This document shows, piece after piece, positions 1 through 9,174 of a stretch of 64,000 bases of DNA (position 1 is its first letter; the number at the start of each line of letters is the position of its first letter). Source of the DNA: MRBY01 sp943371005 (GTDB taxonomy: Bacteria > Cyanobacteriota > Cyanobacteriia > Cyanobacteriales > MRBY01); contig CALRTB020000005.1 in NCBI GenBank assembly GCA_943371005.1, forward strand, positions 62,001 to 126,000, read 5' to 3'. A program made the position numbers and the translations under genes. A model generated the notes under the pieces. That model made no database searches, was not told where the DNA came from, and saw nothing but the letters and a program-made list of their open reading frames with translations.

Positions 1-147
1 ACTACAGTCCCAAGTGGTTTAGGTCACTTTTAATAATATAAAGTCAAAAATTGCATATGTCAACTCCTTGGCTCAATTTTTTTCAAGCAATGTCTGGTGC
101 GCCGCATTAGATAACTGTATGGCGATTTTATGGCATTTTTCAGGGGC

Positions 148-885
148 TTAAACGGTGGCTTTGCCAAAGCGACGTTCCCGTTTCTGAAAAGCGAGGAGAG
201 CGCGGTGGAGTTCGGTTTTGTCGAAATCGGGCCAGAGGGTGGGGGTGACATAAATTTCGCTATAAGCCATCTGCCATAACAGGAAATTGCTCAGGCGCAT
301 TTCACCACTGGTGCGAATCAAGAGATCGGGATCCGGGATGCCGTGGGTATAAAGGTGATCGTTAATCAAGGTTTCATTAATATCGCTGGGTCGGAGTTCT
401 CCGGCGGCGACTTTGGTGGCGATCGCCCGACAGGCTTGGACTAACTCTTGGCGTCCGCCGTAGTTGGTGGCGACGGTAAATTGAATGCCGTTGTTGTGCT
501 GGGTTTGGACGACGGAGCGTTGAATTTCAGCCTGGAGAGAGTAAGGTAAGGAGGTCAGATCGCCCACAAAGCGAATTTGAATTCCTTTTGCCGCCCAAAT
601 TTTAATTTCCCGCCGCAGCACTTTTTCAAACAGGGTCATCAAAAATTCCACTTCAGTGGGGGGGCGCCGCCAATTTTCGGTGGAGAACGCATAGACCGTG
701 AGGGCATGGATTCCCCAGTCTTGGCAGTAGGTGAGCATATTGCGGATCGTGTCTACCCCTTTTTGGTGCCCCATAATTCTAGGTAAACCACGCTGTTGGC
801 CCCAGCGACCATTCCCATCCATAATGACAGCGATGTGTTTGGGAAGTTTTTGGGGATCGAGGTCAGCGGGCAAAGGATGAACCAT
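148..885 (-). CDS. uppS: Isoprenyl transferase (undecaprenyl diphosphate synthase)
   Basis: Cis-prenyltransferase that condenses isopentenyl diphosphate onto farnesyl diphosphate to make the C55 lipid carrier for peptidoglycan and surface polysaccharides. The family signature MDGNGRWGQQRG lies near residue 25, and the RTSGE.RLSNFLLWQ block and the C-terminal RRFG are present. The length of about 245 residues fits the family. The frame also has a TTG four codons upstream (position 897); I chose the ATG at 885. It lies directly downstream of cdaA with a very short gap, so the two are probably co-transcribed. No clear terminator was seen beyond its stop. Confidence 0.95.
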   Translation of the reverse strand: MVHPLPADLDPQKLPKHIAVIMDGNGRWGQQRGLPRIMGHQKGVDTIRNMLTYCQDWGIHALTVYAFSTENWRRPPTEVEFLMTLFEKVLRREIKIWAAKGIQIRFVGDLTSLPYSLQAEIQRSVVQTQHNNGIQFTVATNYGGRQELVQACRAIATKVAAGELRPSDINETLINDHLYTHGIPDPDLLIRTSGEMRLSNFLLWQMAYSEIYVTPTLWPDFDKTELHRALLAFQKRERRFGKATV

Positions 886-900
886 AGTTACAGTCAAAGG

Positions 901-1782
901 TTAATCTTTGTTGGTGAAAGGGAGATTCAGTTGCCGGAGAAACTTGAGTAAATCTTCCCCTTGAGATTTTAGCCGACGACCCAGGTCACCTAGAGACGGC
1001 GTTACAGATTCGCGATCGCCTGTGGTGAAGTATGCCGATAGGAGATCTTTGAGTTCGCTGCTGGTCAGAGGACGATTTAGGTTTCCGCCATCTGCAAGGG
1101 AAATCGAACCCGTTTCTTCGGAAACCACCACACAGACGCAATTTTCTGCTTGTTCGGTGATGCTGCGGGCGGCCAGGTGACGGGTCCCCAACTGACGAAA
1201 GCCAGATTTTTCAGACAAATGGAAAAAGACCTTAGCGGCCACCACCCGAGAGTCACGAATTAAAATTGCACCATCGTGGAGGGGATTTTTGTCATAAAAA
1301 ATCGATTGGAGCAATTCTTTAGAGACCTCTGCATCAATGGGCACTCCGGGTTGGGCAATGCCTTTTTTATCGATGGGAGTGGCGGTGGTTTCAATGAGAA
1401 TCAGTGCCCCAGTACGGGATTGGGACAATTCTTTAACCGATTCAACAATCCGGTCGAGTACGGTATTTTCGGAGTTGGTATTCCGCGCCTCGACGGGGCG
1501 GAGTAACTCCATGATTTGACCTCGGCCTAATTTCTCCAATAGGCGCTTCAGTTGGGTTTGGTAGACTAGGGCGATCGCCACTGCAGAGATTAATAACAAT
1601 TTATCGAGGAGAGCTGCGGCATATTCAAACTGATATATTTCCGCTGCTTTATCGGCGATCATTAACAGCAGAAATCCCCGCATCACCCAAAGGGTTCGTC
1701 GGTCTCGAATGGCAAAAACTGCCACATAAACTAAGAACAATGTCAGCGCAATATCCGCAATGTTAAACAGCCAATCTGGCAT
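901..1782 (-). CDS. cdaA: Diadenylate cyclase CdaA
   Basis: Membrane-bound enzyme that makes cyclic di-AMP from two ATP; in other bacteria this messenger controls K+ and osmolyte balance. Three hydrophobic segments occupy roughly residues 7-24, 33-45 and 58-76, followed by a short coiled linker and a DAC domain at about 95-235. The catalytic DGAIL motif is at 170-174. The second motif, RHRAA in most DAC proteins, reads RHLAA at 201-205. The ligand-contacting SEETG follows at 221-225. A poorly conserved tail of about 55 residues closes the protein. It sits between lysA and uppS on the same strand, a cell-wall context like that of CdaA loci elsewhere. Confidence 0.93.
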   Translation of the reverse strand: MPDWLFNIADIALTLFLVYVAVFAIRDRRTLWVMRGFLLLMIADKAAEIYQFEYAAALLDKLLLISAVAIALVYQTQLKRLLEKLGRGQIMELLRPVEARNTNSENTVLDRIVESVKELSQSRTGALILIETTATPIDKKGIAQPGVPIDAEVSKELLQSIFYDKNPLHDGAILIRDSRVVAAKVFFHLSEKSGFRQLGTRHLAARSITEQAENCVCVVVSEETGSISLADGGNLNRPLTSSELKDLLSAYFTTGDRESVTPSLGDLGRRLKSQGEDLLKFLRQLNLPFTNKD

Positions 1783-1944
1783 CCTCTATTACCGCTACTC
1801 CAGCACAACCAACAACTTGCCATCAGACTCTATCATGTCATGGCGGGGGTAACCTTGGGCAAAGAAAAACAGGGTAGGCGATCGCCTCAATTTGGCCATC
1901 CCATCTACCCCATTCCCCAAAATTGTTTAACCAATGAAAACAGA

Positions 1945-3333
1945 TTAGCCTTGACGTAGCCGCTCCGGTAAACAATCCTGACGTACTAAATCCTCCAAGG
2001 TTTCCCGACGGATAATCAGCTGGGCATCCCCGTCATTCACCAGTACTGCCGCCGGGCGACCGATGCGATTGTAATTCGAGGCCATACTGTAGTTATAGGC
2101 TCCTGTTGCTAGCACCACGAGGACATCTCCCGGTTGGGGCGTGGGCAGTTGGGCATCCTTGATCAACACATCCCCCGACTCACAATGTTTACCCGCCACC
2201 GTTACTGTTTCCTCACAGGGGGCCGACAGACGATTGGCAATGACGGCTCGGTATAGGGACTGGTAGGTAATCGGGCGGGGATTATCGGACATGCCGCCAT
2301 CTACAGAAACATAGGTACGAATTTCTGGCACAACCTTACGACTCCCAACGGTGTAGGCAGTAACACAGGCACTACCGACGAGGGAGCGACCCGGCTCTAC
2401 GATCAATTTCGGTAGCGGAATCCCATGGCTCTGACAGGCGACTTCGAGGGATTGGGCAACATTTTGTGACCAGGCCTCAATGCTGGGGGGATCATCGGAC
2501 TCGGTATAACGGATTCCTAAACCGCCCCCAAGATTGAGAATTTCAGGGTTTAAACCATAGTCAGCGGCTTTTTTGTACCAACCCGCGAGGACATCACCAA
2601 GATCTTTGTGGGGTTGTTGTTCAAAGATTTGCGACCCAATGTGGGCATGGAGACCGATGCAGTTTAAAAATTCAGCCTGGCTCACTAATTCAAAGGCCGC
2701 TTCGATTTGGTTCGGGTCAAAGCCAAATTTGCTATCTAAATGCCCGGTGCGGATATATTCGTGGGTGTGGCATTCGATGCCGGGGGTGAGACGCAAAATA
2801 ATCTTGGCCGTTGTTTGGCGATCGCCCGTCAAGGCCTTGAGCAATTCCAACTCAAAGAAATTATCAACAATGATCGTTACCCCTTGGTCGAGGGCAAAAT
2901 TTAGCTCCTCACGGGATTTGTTGTTGCCGTGGAAGTAAATCTTTTGCGGGCTTACCCCAGCTTTGAGGGTTGTGTAGAGTTCTCCCCCGGAGACCACATC
3001 AAAACCCAACCCTTCACTATCGACGATGGCGCAAATAGCCATACAGCTCCAGGCCTTGGATGCGTAAATCACGAGGGATTCACCACCGTAGTATTTCTGG
3101 AAACTATCGCGGTATTGGCGGCAGGTGGTTCTCAGGGTCTGCTCATCGAGGATATATAACGGAGAACCGTATTGCTTGACCAACTCGGTTACATCGCAGC
3201 CTCCCACCACTAAGTGATCCTGTCCATTTACGGTGCTGGTCAGGGGCATTAACGCTTGGTTGGGAGACAGAACATCTGGACTTTGGGGCAGATATTGTCG
3301 ACCTGTATTGTCAGTGGAGGCTGCGGTTAACAT
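1945..3333 (-). CDS. lysA: Diaminopimelate decarboxylase
   Basis: PLP-dependent fold III decarboxylase converting meso-diaminopimelate to lysine, the last step of lysine synthesis. Visible motifs are YASKA with the Schiff-base lysine, HAHIGSQ, the GGGLG phosphate-binding loop, EPGRSLVG and the CESGD active-site segment. The product is 462 residues from the ATG at 3333; a TTG two codons upstream would add two residues. The first ~40 residues precede the conserved fold and look poorly conserved. It is on the same strand as cdaA, separated by 162 bases. Confidence 0.96.
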   Translation of the reverse strand: MLTAASTDNTGRQYLPQSPDVLSPNQALMPLTSTVNGQDHLVVGGCDVTELVKQYGSPLYILDEQTLRTTCRQYRDSFQKYYGGESLVIYASKAWSCMAICAIVDSEGLGFDVVSGGELYTTLKAGVSPQKIYFHGNNKSREELNFALDQGVTIIVDNFFELELLKALTGDRQTTAKIILRLTPGIECHTHEYIRTGHLDSKFGFDPNQIEAAFELVSQAEFLNCIGLHAHIGSQIFEQQPHKDLGDVLAGWYKKAADYGLNPEILNLGGGLGIRYTESDDPPSIEAWSQNVAQSLEVACQSHGIPLPKLIVEPGRSLVGSACVTAYTVGSRKVVPEIRTYVSVDGGMSDNPRPITYQSLYRAVIANRLSAPCEETVTVAGKHCESGDVLIKDAQLPTPQPGDVLVVLATGAYNYSMASNYNRIGRPAAVLVNDGDAQLIIRRETLEDLVRQDCLPERLRQG

Positions 3334-3446
3334 AAGCAATTACTTTTTGGTTATCTTTAACGAGATTCAATAGAATCATAGGTAAATAAGGATACCGAAA
3401 AAATAATCACCCTTGCTATGACAATGACGGCTACTTGTCTAAATTT

Positions 3447-3770
3447 TTAGTCTAAATTCTCATTGGCATTGGTAGTTGTCGTTTGATCACCATCCCGGCC
3501 AGTCGTCGTATTGGTATTTTCACCGCTGCTCGAAGTATTGTTTACATTCGAAGCTCCACTTTCGCTAACACGAACTCGAATGGTACTGCCATTCTTAGTT
3601 TTGATGGTAATTTCTGTACCATTATTCCCTTCAGACACAGTCATCGAGCCACCCTTAAAGTCCTGGGCCATGGCATTATGACTAAACCCCAAAAGGGAGC
3701 CACCGCACAGAGCGGCAACTGCCATACTTTTTAGGGCAATTGCTTTGAGAGTTTTGTTTTGTTTTTGCAT
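3447..3770 (-). CDS. Small secreted hypothetical protein
   Basis: A 107-residue protein I do not recognise. It begins with a basic N-terminus (KQNKTLK) and a hydrophobic stretch ending in NAMAQD, a convincing Sec signal peptide cleaved near residue 35. The mature part is short, rich in Gly, Thr, Asn and Ser, and ends in a low-complexity Asn/Thr tail. It contains no cysteine after the signal peptide. It may be a periplasmic or cell-surface protein; function unknown. It is transcribed towards lysA and divergently from rimI, with 188 bases between the two start codons. Confidence 0.65.
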   Translation of the reverse strand: MQKQNKTLKAIALKSMAVAALCGGSLLGFSHNAMAQDFKGGSMTVSEGNNGTEITIKTKNGSTIRVRVSESGASNVNNTSSSGENTNTTTGRDGDQTTTTNANENLD

Positions 3771-3958
3771 CGTTTGTGCGTGAAATCTACTGCCATTGTA
3801 CGAATGAATAAAAAAACGGTTTAAAAATTTTTATAAACTAATTGTCTTTGTTACTGGCAGATGATTTTTCGCGCCAGCATGAAAGTTCAATGACTTAACT
3901 TGGTGTCGTCCAATTCTTTTGCTGTTCACGTTTGATAAACTTTTCAAGTGTTTTGTTA

Positions 3959-4528
3959 ATGGTGGTGAAATTTGTGAGTGCAGTTGCTTTATCAGTGCAG
4001 CCTTTGACGGAACAAACGCTACCCCAAGCCTTGGTTTTGGATCAACTCTGTTTTGGTGGCCTTTGGTCTAGGGATGGCTACCTGCGGGAACTAGAAAGTC
4101 CGAACAGTACGCTGCTGATTGTGCCGGCACCCCATGATCCAAATAAATTATTGGGGTTGGGTTGTCTCTGGGCGATTGTCGAGGAAGCCCATATTACCCT
4201 CATGGCAGTTCATCCGGAGGTGCAACAACAGGGCTTAGGACAGCTCATTTTATTGGGTTTACTCCGGGATGCTTGGTTGCGGGGTTTAGAGCGGGCGACC
4301 CTTGAAGTAAAGGAATCCAATCAGCGGGCGATCGCCCTCTATGAAAAATTTGGTTTCACACTAGCCGGACGACGTAAAGGGTACTACCAAGACACCGGAG
4401 AAGATGCCCTGATTATGTGGCGTAAGGGTTTAGAGCAGCCCGAATTTGCCGCCCAATTAGAAACCTGGGGAGCGACCGTTTCCCGACGACTCCAACAACA
4501 CCACTGGTCTTGGGCCCTCGATAGTTAA
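3959..4528 (+). CDS. rimI: Ribosomal-protein-alanine N-acetyltransferase (GNAT, RimI-type)
   Basis: GNAT acetyltransferase. The acetyl-CoA-binding signature QQQGLGQLIL and the later N.RAIALYEKFGF block are the RimI hallmarks; RimI acetylates the N-terminal alanine of ribosomal protein S18, and related enzymes act on other proteins. I chose the ATG at 3959; an in-frame TTG lies at 3932 and a GTG at about 3974, and no Shine-Dalgarno decides between them. The C-terminal ~35 residues after the GNAT fold look like a lineage-specific extension. Substrate assignment is by family only. Confidence 0.85.
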   Translation: MVVKFVSAVALSVQPLTEQTLPQALVLDQLCFGGLWSRDGYLRELESPNSTLLIVPAPHDPNKLLGLGCLWAIVEEAHITLMAVHPEVQQQGLGQLILLGLLRDAWLRGLERATLEVKESNQRAIALYEKFGFTLAGRRKGYYQDTGEDALIMWRKGLEQPEFAAQLETWGATVSRRLQQHHWSWALDS

Positions 4529-4649
4529 AGACGAAAAAGGCGATCGCCTCTGGCAACAAAAAACCCCATCTCACCGAGAGACAGGGCACATTACCTAGAC
4601 AAAAAATGTGATTTAAAAAGAATTTTTAAAACAAGAGTCGCAATCGATC

Positions 4650-5939
4650 CTAAATGACCGTGCCATCAGGAATAATGGCATTCTTCAGGACTACCGTAAT
4701 GCCGCTGCGAATGTAGTAGCCAAGCTCCTCGCGGTTTGACTCCTCCACATTTTCCTTATTGACGATCATCACGTTTTTACCAATGCGCGCGTTTTTATCC
4801 ACGATCGCTCGGCGAATCGTTGTACCTTCCCCAATCCCAATGGGTGGCTTGCCCCGACGAAGACAATCCTGGCGCTTTTCATAGGGCTGATAATAATCTG
4901 CACCCATAATCATCGTATCTTCGATAGTGCAGTCCGCTTCGACGCGGGTGCGAATGCCGAGGACTGAGTGATGAATGCGACAGTTTTTAATAATGCAGCC
5001 TTCACTGATCATCGATTCTGTCACGTCAGCGTTGAGAATCTTCGTCGGCGGTAGATAGCGGGCGCGGGTATAAATCGGCGCCTTTTCGTCATAGAAACTA
5101 AAGGGCGGGATCGGCTGCTTCGTCAAGCCAAGGTTTGCTTCATAGAAAGCTTCGATGGTGCCAATGTCAGCCCAGTAATCATCAAAGAGATAGGCTTGAA
5201 CGTTGTAATCTTTAGCCGCATCAGGAATAATTTCTTTCCCGAAATCGGTTTTATCTTGGCCTTCTTTGAGAAGATCGAGGAGTACCTGTTTCTTAAAGAC
5301 GTAGATCCCCATCGACGCGATGTAAGGTTTTTCTTTCGCTTGCTCTGGATCAAGACCCAAGGACTGGGTATCTACTTGCATTGCCCTGAGGGCTTCACCG
5401 GTGGGTTTTTCGCTAAAGTCCACCACGCGACCATTGGTGTCAATTTTCATCAACCCAAAGGCGGGAGCCACTTTTTCGCCCACGGGAACCACAGACAGGG
5501 TAATGTCTGCCCCTGTGTCACGGTGACGTTGAATAAATTCGCGGTAATCCATGCGGTAGAGGTGATCACCGGAAAGGATGATGTATTCATCGACATCCCA
5601 GTCTTCTAGAAGCCAACTGTACTGTCGGACAGCGTCGGCGGTGCCTTGGAACCAATCGGGGTTTTCTTTGGTTTGTTGGGCTGCGAGTACTTCGGTAAAG
5701 CCTTCGGTGAACCCGGTAAAGTTGTAGGTTCGACTAATGTGACGATTTAAAGATGCTGAATTAAATTGGGTTAAAACGTAGATTTTATGAATTTCAGAAT
5801 TAATGCAATTGCTAACAGGAATATCAATTAGACGATATTTGCCTGCTAGAGGTACTGCGGGCTTAGCTCTGAGTTTTGTTAGCGGATATAGGCGAGTACC
5901 TGCGCCGCCGCCAAGTATGATTCCTAGGACTCGTTTCAC
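4650..5939 (-). CDS. glgC: Glucose-1-phosphate adenylyltransferase (ADP-glucose pyrophosphorylase)
   Basis: Makes ADP-glucose from ATP and glucose-1-phosphate, the committed and allosterically controlled step of glycogen synthesis. The N-terminal GGGAGTRLYPLT nucleotide-binding loop, the KPAVPLAGKYRLID segment, SGDHLYRMDY and the C-terminal left-handed beta-helix region are all visible. At 429 residues it matches the usual cyanobacterial length. The C-terminal SGITVVLKNA lysine region corresponds to the 3-phosphoglycerate activator site known in cyanobacteria and plants. It is divergent from pdxJ across a 307-base spacer that should hold both promoters. Confidence 0.97.
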   Translation of the reverse strand: MKRVLGIILGGGAGTRLYPLTKLRAKPAVPLAGKYRLIDIPVSNCINSEIHKIYVLTQFNSASLNRHISRTYNFTGFTEGFTEVLAAQQTKENPDWFQGTADAVRQYSWLLEDWDVDEYIILSGDHLYRMDYREFIQRHRDTGADITLSVVPVGEKVAPAFGLMKIDTNGRVVDFSEKPTGEALRAMQVDTQSLGLDPEQAKEKPYIASMGIYVFKKQVLLDLLKEGQDKTDFGKEIIPDAAKDYNVQAYLFDDYWADIGTIEAFYEANLGLTKQPIPPFSFYDEKAPIYTRARYLPPTKILNADVTESMISEGCIIKNCRIHHSVLGIRTRVEADCTIEDTMIMGADYYQPYEKRQDCLRRGKPPIGIGEGTTIRRAIVDKNARIGKNVMIVNKENVEESNREELGYYIRSGITVVLKNAIIPDGTVI

Positions 5940-6246
5940 AAAAAAGACCTCACGACTGCCTTTGACCTCTGTGTCAAGTGTATGACTGGAGGGGGGATCT
6001 CGAAAAGTAACAATTCAAACTTTTTCGGGATTTTTTCCCCAGAATCCATCATAGGTCTGATTTTCACCGACGTCATTTTAAGATTTGGGAATCGTTTATT
6101 TAAGGGCGATCGCCACCCCAGAGATTCAGCGGGGGATCGCAGTAACCTGCTGCAACTTCCGCGCAATGTTCCTTCCATCTCCTTTGGCAACCCTGATAAA
6201 ATAGGCCTTTGGTTTTCTTACTTATCCTCTAAGCTTATTTTCCCTA
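5940..6246. other. glgC-pdxJ divergent intergenic region
   Basis: A 307-base spacer between divergently transcribed glgC and pdxJ. It contains one HIP1 palindrome near 6107 and is richer in T than the flanking genes. It must contain two promoters, but I cannot place -35/-10 elements with confidence. Open frames crossing it on both strands show no recognisable protein and run into glgC or pdxJ in other frames, so I do not call a gene here. Confidence 0.5.
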
Positions 6247-6987
6247 ATGGTTTCCCCAAATCCTCGCCTGACCCTCGGTGTGAATATTGACCATGTTGCG
6301 ACGATTCGTCAAGCGCGACGCACAGTAGAACCAGACCCGGTGGCAGCGGCAACCTTAGCAGAACTGGGGGGGGCCGACGGCATTACGGTACACCTACGGG
6401 AAGACCGGCGCCACATCCAAGACCGGGATGTCAAAATCCTGCGGCAGACGGTGCAGTCCCACCTGAATTTAGAGATGGCCCCCACGGCGGAAATGGTGGC
6501 GATCGCCCTAGACATTAAGCCTGACTATGTGACCCTCGTCCCTGAAAAGCGCGAGGAAATCACCACCGAAGGGGGCATTGACATCGTCGGTAATTTTGCC
6601 CGATTTAAAGAAGTGGTCGCACAACTCCAGGGGGCCGGGATTCCCGTCAGTTGGTTTATCGATGCCGAGCTCGACCAAATCGAAGCAGCCCAGAAAACCG
6701 GGGCACAATTTATTGAGTTGCACACGGGAAAATATGCCGAAGCCCAGGATTCAGAGCAGCAACAGGCAGAACTGGCCAACCTCAAAACCGGCGCAAAACA
6801 GGCGATCGCCCTGGGGTTGCGGGTCAACGCTGGCCATGGCTTAACCTATCGTAATGTTTACCCAGTGGCTTGTATTGAGGGCATGGAAGAGTTAAACATT
6901 GGGCATACCATCATCAGCCGCGCCGTATTGGTGGGCTTAGAACGGGCCGTTCGGGAGATGAAGCTTGCCATGTGGGGACAGTTGTAG
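6247..6987 (+). CDS. pdxJ: Pyridoxine 5'-phosphate synthase
   Basis: Condenses 1-deoxy-D-xylulose 5-phosphate with 3-amino-2-oxopropyl phosphate to make pyridoxine 5'-phosphate (vitamin B6, DXP-dependent route). Motifs: NIDHVATIRQAR at residues 14-25, HLREDRRHIQD, the ELHTG segment, NAGHGL and the final NIGH-I-SRA phosphate site. The length of 246 residues is typical. Its 3' end lies 54 bases before the ycf54 start, so the two are probably co-transcribed. Confidence 0.97.
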   Translation: MVSPNPRLTLGVNIDHVATIRQARRTVEPDPVAAATLAELGGADGITVHLREDRRHIQDRDVKILRQTVQSHLNLEMAPTAEMVAIALDIKPDYVTLVPEKREEITTEGGIDIVGNFARFKEVVAQLQGAGIPVSWFIDAELDQIEAAQKTGAQFIELHTGKYAEAQDSEQQQAELANLKTGAKQAIALGLRVNAGHGLTYRNVYPVACIEGMEELNIGHTIISRAVLVGLERAVREMKLAMWGQL

Positions 6988-7040
6988 GGTATCTTTACTG
7001 GAACAAAAACATTTATAAATCTTTCTATATTGAACAAGTG

Positions 7041-7364
7041 ATGACGACCTATCATTTCGCCCTTGCTAGCCAAAAATTTCTTTTTGAAGAAGAACCCTTC
7101 GAAGAAGTAATCAAAGAACGCATCCGCCACTACGAAGAACAGGGCAAAGAACGGGATTTTTGGGTTGTGGAAGAGCCCGCCTTTATTAATGCTCCCAGCC
7201 TCAAAGAAGCCAGCGAAAAAACCCCCAAACCCTGTGTGGCGATCATCTCAACGAAGAAGCAATTTATTACTTGGTTAAAATTACGGTTGGAGTACATCTA
7301 TGTCGGCGAATTTGAGGCTCCCTCTGAGGAAATTCCAGAGCCCCTCAAGTCCCTAGCCGCCTAG
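7041..7364 (+). CDS. ycf54: Ycf54-like protein (Mg-protoporphyrin IX monomethyl ester cyclase factor)
   Basis: A 107-residue protein beginning MTTYHFALASQKFLFEEEP, which I recognise as the Ycf54/DUF2488 family. In cyanobacteria and plastids Ycf54 is an assembly or stability factor of the oxidative Mg-protoporphyrin IX monomethyl ester cyclase in chlorophyll synthesis. The conserved EE.FEEVIKER core, FWVVEEPAF, the IISTKKQFITWLKLRLEYI segment and the GEFEAPSEEIP tail support this. The open frame extends upstream to 6972, overlapping pdxJ, but the family starts at the ATG at 7041. Confidence 0.88.
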   Translation: MTTYHFALASQKFLFEEEPFEEVIKERIRHYEEQGKERDFWVVEEPAFINAPSLKEASEKTPKPCVAIISTKKQFITWLKLRLEYIYVGEFEAPSEEIPEPLKSLAA

Positions 7365-7394
7365 ACTCCCCTATTCTTTCTGGCGAGTGAACTT

Positions 7395-8198
7395 ATGATG
7401 GGCAATTTCTGGAAACCGTTGATTAGGCTTGGTCGTGCTGCTTGCATCGGCAGTATCGCGGCGATCGCCTTTGTACCTCCCAGTATTGCCCAGCGGGGTT
7501 TATCCCAATGTCAGCCGCCCCAGGGTGCAGAGTTTTTGGTCTTGGTATTTACCCCATCCCAACCCCTCCAGGCGGAAGTACGCAGTCAAGTGAGCCAGAC
7601 CCTGCCGGAAAATCAACAAGCGGTGGTTTGTGAATATGATGGCAACGTTCTCAGTCGGATCGGGGGCTTTACTGGCCTCGAACAGGCGACCCAATGGGCT
7701 GAATATTTTGGGGAAGCGGTGGGTTTGCCCTTGATGGTGATCACCCCAGTAGATAGCGATTTGGCCCTCGAAACCAGCCAAGCGCCGACCATTCCCCCCA
7801 TGGCAACGGCGATCGCCCCGGATATGGTAGTCGAAACCACCCAGACGTCAACCCGTAATGTTTCTCTACCCCCAGCCCAGCCCCAGGCGGCAGCAAAATC
7901 CACACCTCCCATCGTGACCCAAGGGCCAGCTAATTTCCAACCCCAAGGACTCCGGGGGGGATTCGGGGTGCTGGTAGAATACGGCGGTAATTTGGCGATC
8001 GCCAATCAGTTGCAGCGTTTAATGGGTCAAAATATTGGTTTGGTCGCCTATGGGGGGCGAGGATATCTGCTAGCGGCCCACACCGCAGACTCGGGCCGAG
8101 TCACCGAATTGTTAAATCGTCTCAATCAAAATGGCCTCGGGGCGATCGCCGTTCCTGCGGATCAAGTCATTCTCCTGAAGGCCGACATTCGCCTTTGA
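7395..8198 (+). CDS. Secreted hypothetical protein
   Basis: A 267-residue protein with a signal peptide (basic start, hydrophobic segment, cleavage near PSIAQR, about residue 33). Two related segments can be seen. Residues ~45-115 and ~195-267 each begin with G-[AG]-EFLVLV or GGFGVLVEY, a beta strand followed by helix and strand, which recalls SPOR-like repeats. Between them is a Pro/Thr/Gln-rich linker of about 70 residues. Two cysteines lie in the first segment. I cannot name the family. It lies just upstream of thrB (21 bases to the ATG) and is probably co-transcribed. Confidence 0.7.
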   Translation: MMGNFWKPLIRLGRAACIGSIAAIAFVPPSIAQRGLSQCQPPQGAEFLVLVFTPSQPLQAEVRSQVSQTLPENQQAVVCEYDGNVLSRIGGFTGLEQATQWAEYFGEAVGLPLMVITPVDSDLALETSQAPTIPPMATAIAPDMVVETTQTSTRNVSLPPAQPQAAAKSTPPIVTQGPANFQPQGLRGGFGVLVEYGGNLAIANQLQRLMGQNIGLVAYGGRGYLLAAHTADSGRVTELLNRLNQNGLGAIAVPADQVILLKADIRL

Positions 8199-8219
8199 TT
8201 TGTTTTTTTGAAAAAGTTT

Positions 8220-9137
8220 ATGACCACCATCCATGTCCAAGTCCCTGCTACCACTGCGAATATCGGCGCTGGGTTTGATTGTTTAGGCGCTGCCCTCAGT
8301 CTCCATAACCAGTTCCAATTTCGTCTCACTGGGGAAAGTGAGCCATTTTTCAGCCTTGAACTCGTCGGCGCGGATGTGGAAACCCAAAAGCTTGAGGCAA
8401 CGGCAGATAATTTGCTTTACCGGGCCTTTGCGAAGGTGTTTGAAACCCTTGGTCAGCCTGTCCCCCATGTGAATATTGCCATTGATCTCAAGGTGCCTTT
8501 ATCCCGTGGGCTGGGCAGTTCAGCGACGGCGATTGTGGGCGGCTTAGTGGGAGCCAATGCCCTGGCCGGATCTCCCTTAAGCCAGCAGGAAATTATGAAC
8601 CTTGCCATCGAGATGGAAGGCCACCCCGATAATGTGGTGCCTGCCCTGTTGGGGGGTTGTCAACTGTCGGTGAACCATCGGCAAGATTGGATCATTTGTC
8701 CGTGGGCCTGGCACGAAAATGTTGTGCCGGTGGTGGCAATTCCTGATTTTGAGCTGTCCACCGAAGAAGCGCGCGCTGTCTTGCCCCAACAGTACGCCCG
8801 GGCCCAAGCAATTTTTAATGCGTCGCGGTTGGGTTTGTTGCCCCACGGTTTAGCGCAAAATAATGCTGAATATTTAACGGCGGCATTGGATGATCAAATT
8901 CATCAGCCCTACCGAAAAAATCTGATTAAAGGCTATGACTCAGTGCAACAGGCAGCGATCGCCGCTGGGGCCTATGGCATGGTGATTAGTGGGGCTGGCC
9001 CGACCTTATTAGCCCTTACTACACCAGAAAATGCGTCCCAAGTCGCAACGGCGATGCAAACCGCTTGGGAAGGGATTGGCGTCAAGGCGATCGCCCACGT
9101 TTTAGAGATTGACCAGCAGGGTACTGTCATTCTCTAG
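8220..9137 (+). CDS. thrB: Homoserine kinase
   Basis: GHMP-family kinase phosphorylating L-homoserine, a step of threonine biosynthesis. The N-terminal V..PATTANIGAGFD, the GHMP ATP loop PLSRGLGSSATA near residue 95 and the C-terminal ISGAGPT segment are all present. The 305-residue length is typical. The frame opens with a TTG at 8208, but the conserved start MTTIHVQVPA at 8220 is preferred. It converges with the Uma2-family gene, with 37 bases between stops. Confidence 0.96.
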   Translation: MTTIHVQVPATTANIGAGFDCLGAALSLHNQFQFRLTGESEPFFSLELVGADVETQKLEATADNLLYRAFAKVFETLGQPVPHVNIAIDLKVPLSRGLGSSATAIVGGLVGANALAGSPLSQQEIMNLAIEMEGHPDNVVPALLGGCQLSVNHRQDWIICPWAWHENVVPVVAIPDFELSTEEARAVLPQQYARAQAIFNASRLGLLPHGLAQNNAEYLTAALDDQIHQPYRKNLIKGYDSVQQAAIAAGAYGMVISGAGPTLLALTTPENASQVATAMQTAWEGIGVKAIAHVLEIDQQGTVIL

Positions 9138-9174
9138 GGAATGGATTGTGAGGCTCGACTATTAACGGGAAATT

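Noticed and set aside
60..251. A 63-codon plus-strand open frame at the window start
   Set aside because: Overlaps the 3' end of uppS antisense and has no recognised feature.
5982..6290. A 102-codon open frame in the glgC-pdxJ gap
   Set aside because: Runs into pdxJ out of frame, has no recognised motif and would cover the divergent promoters.
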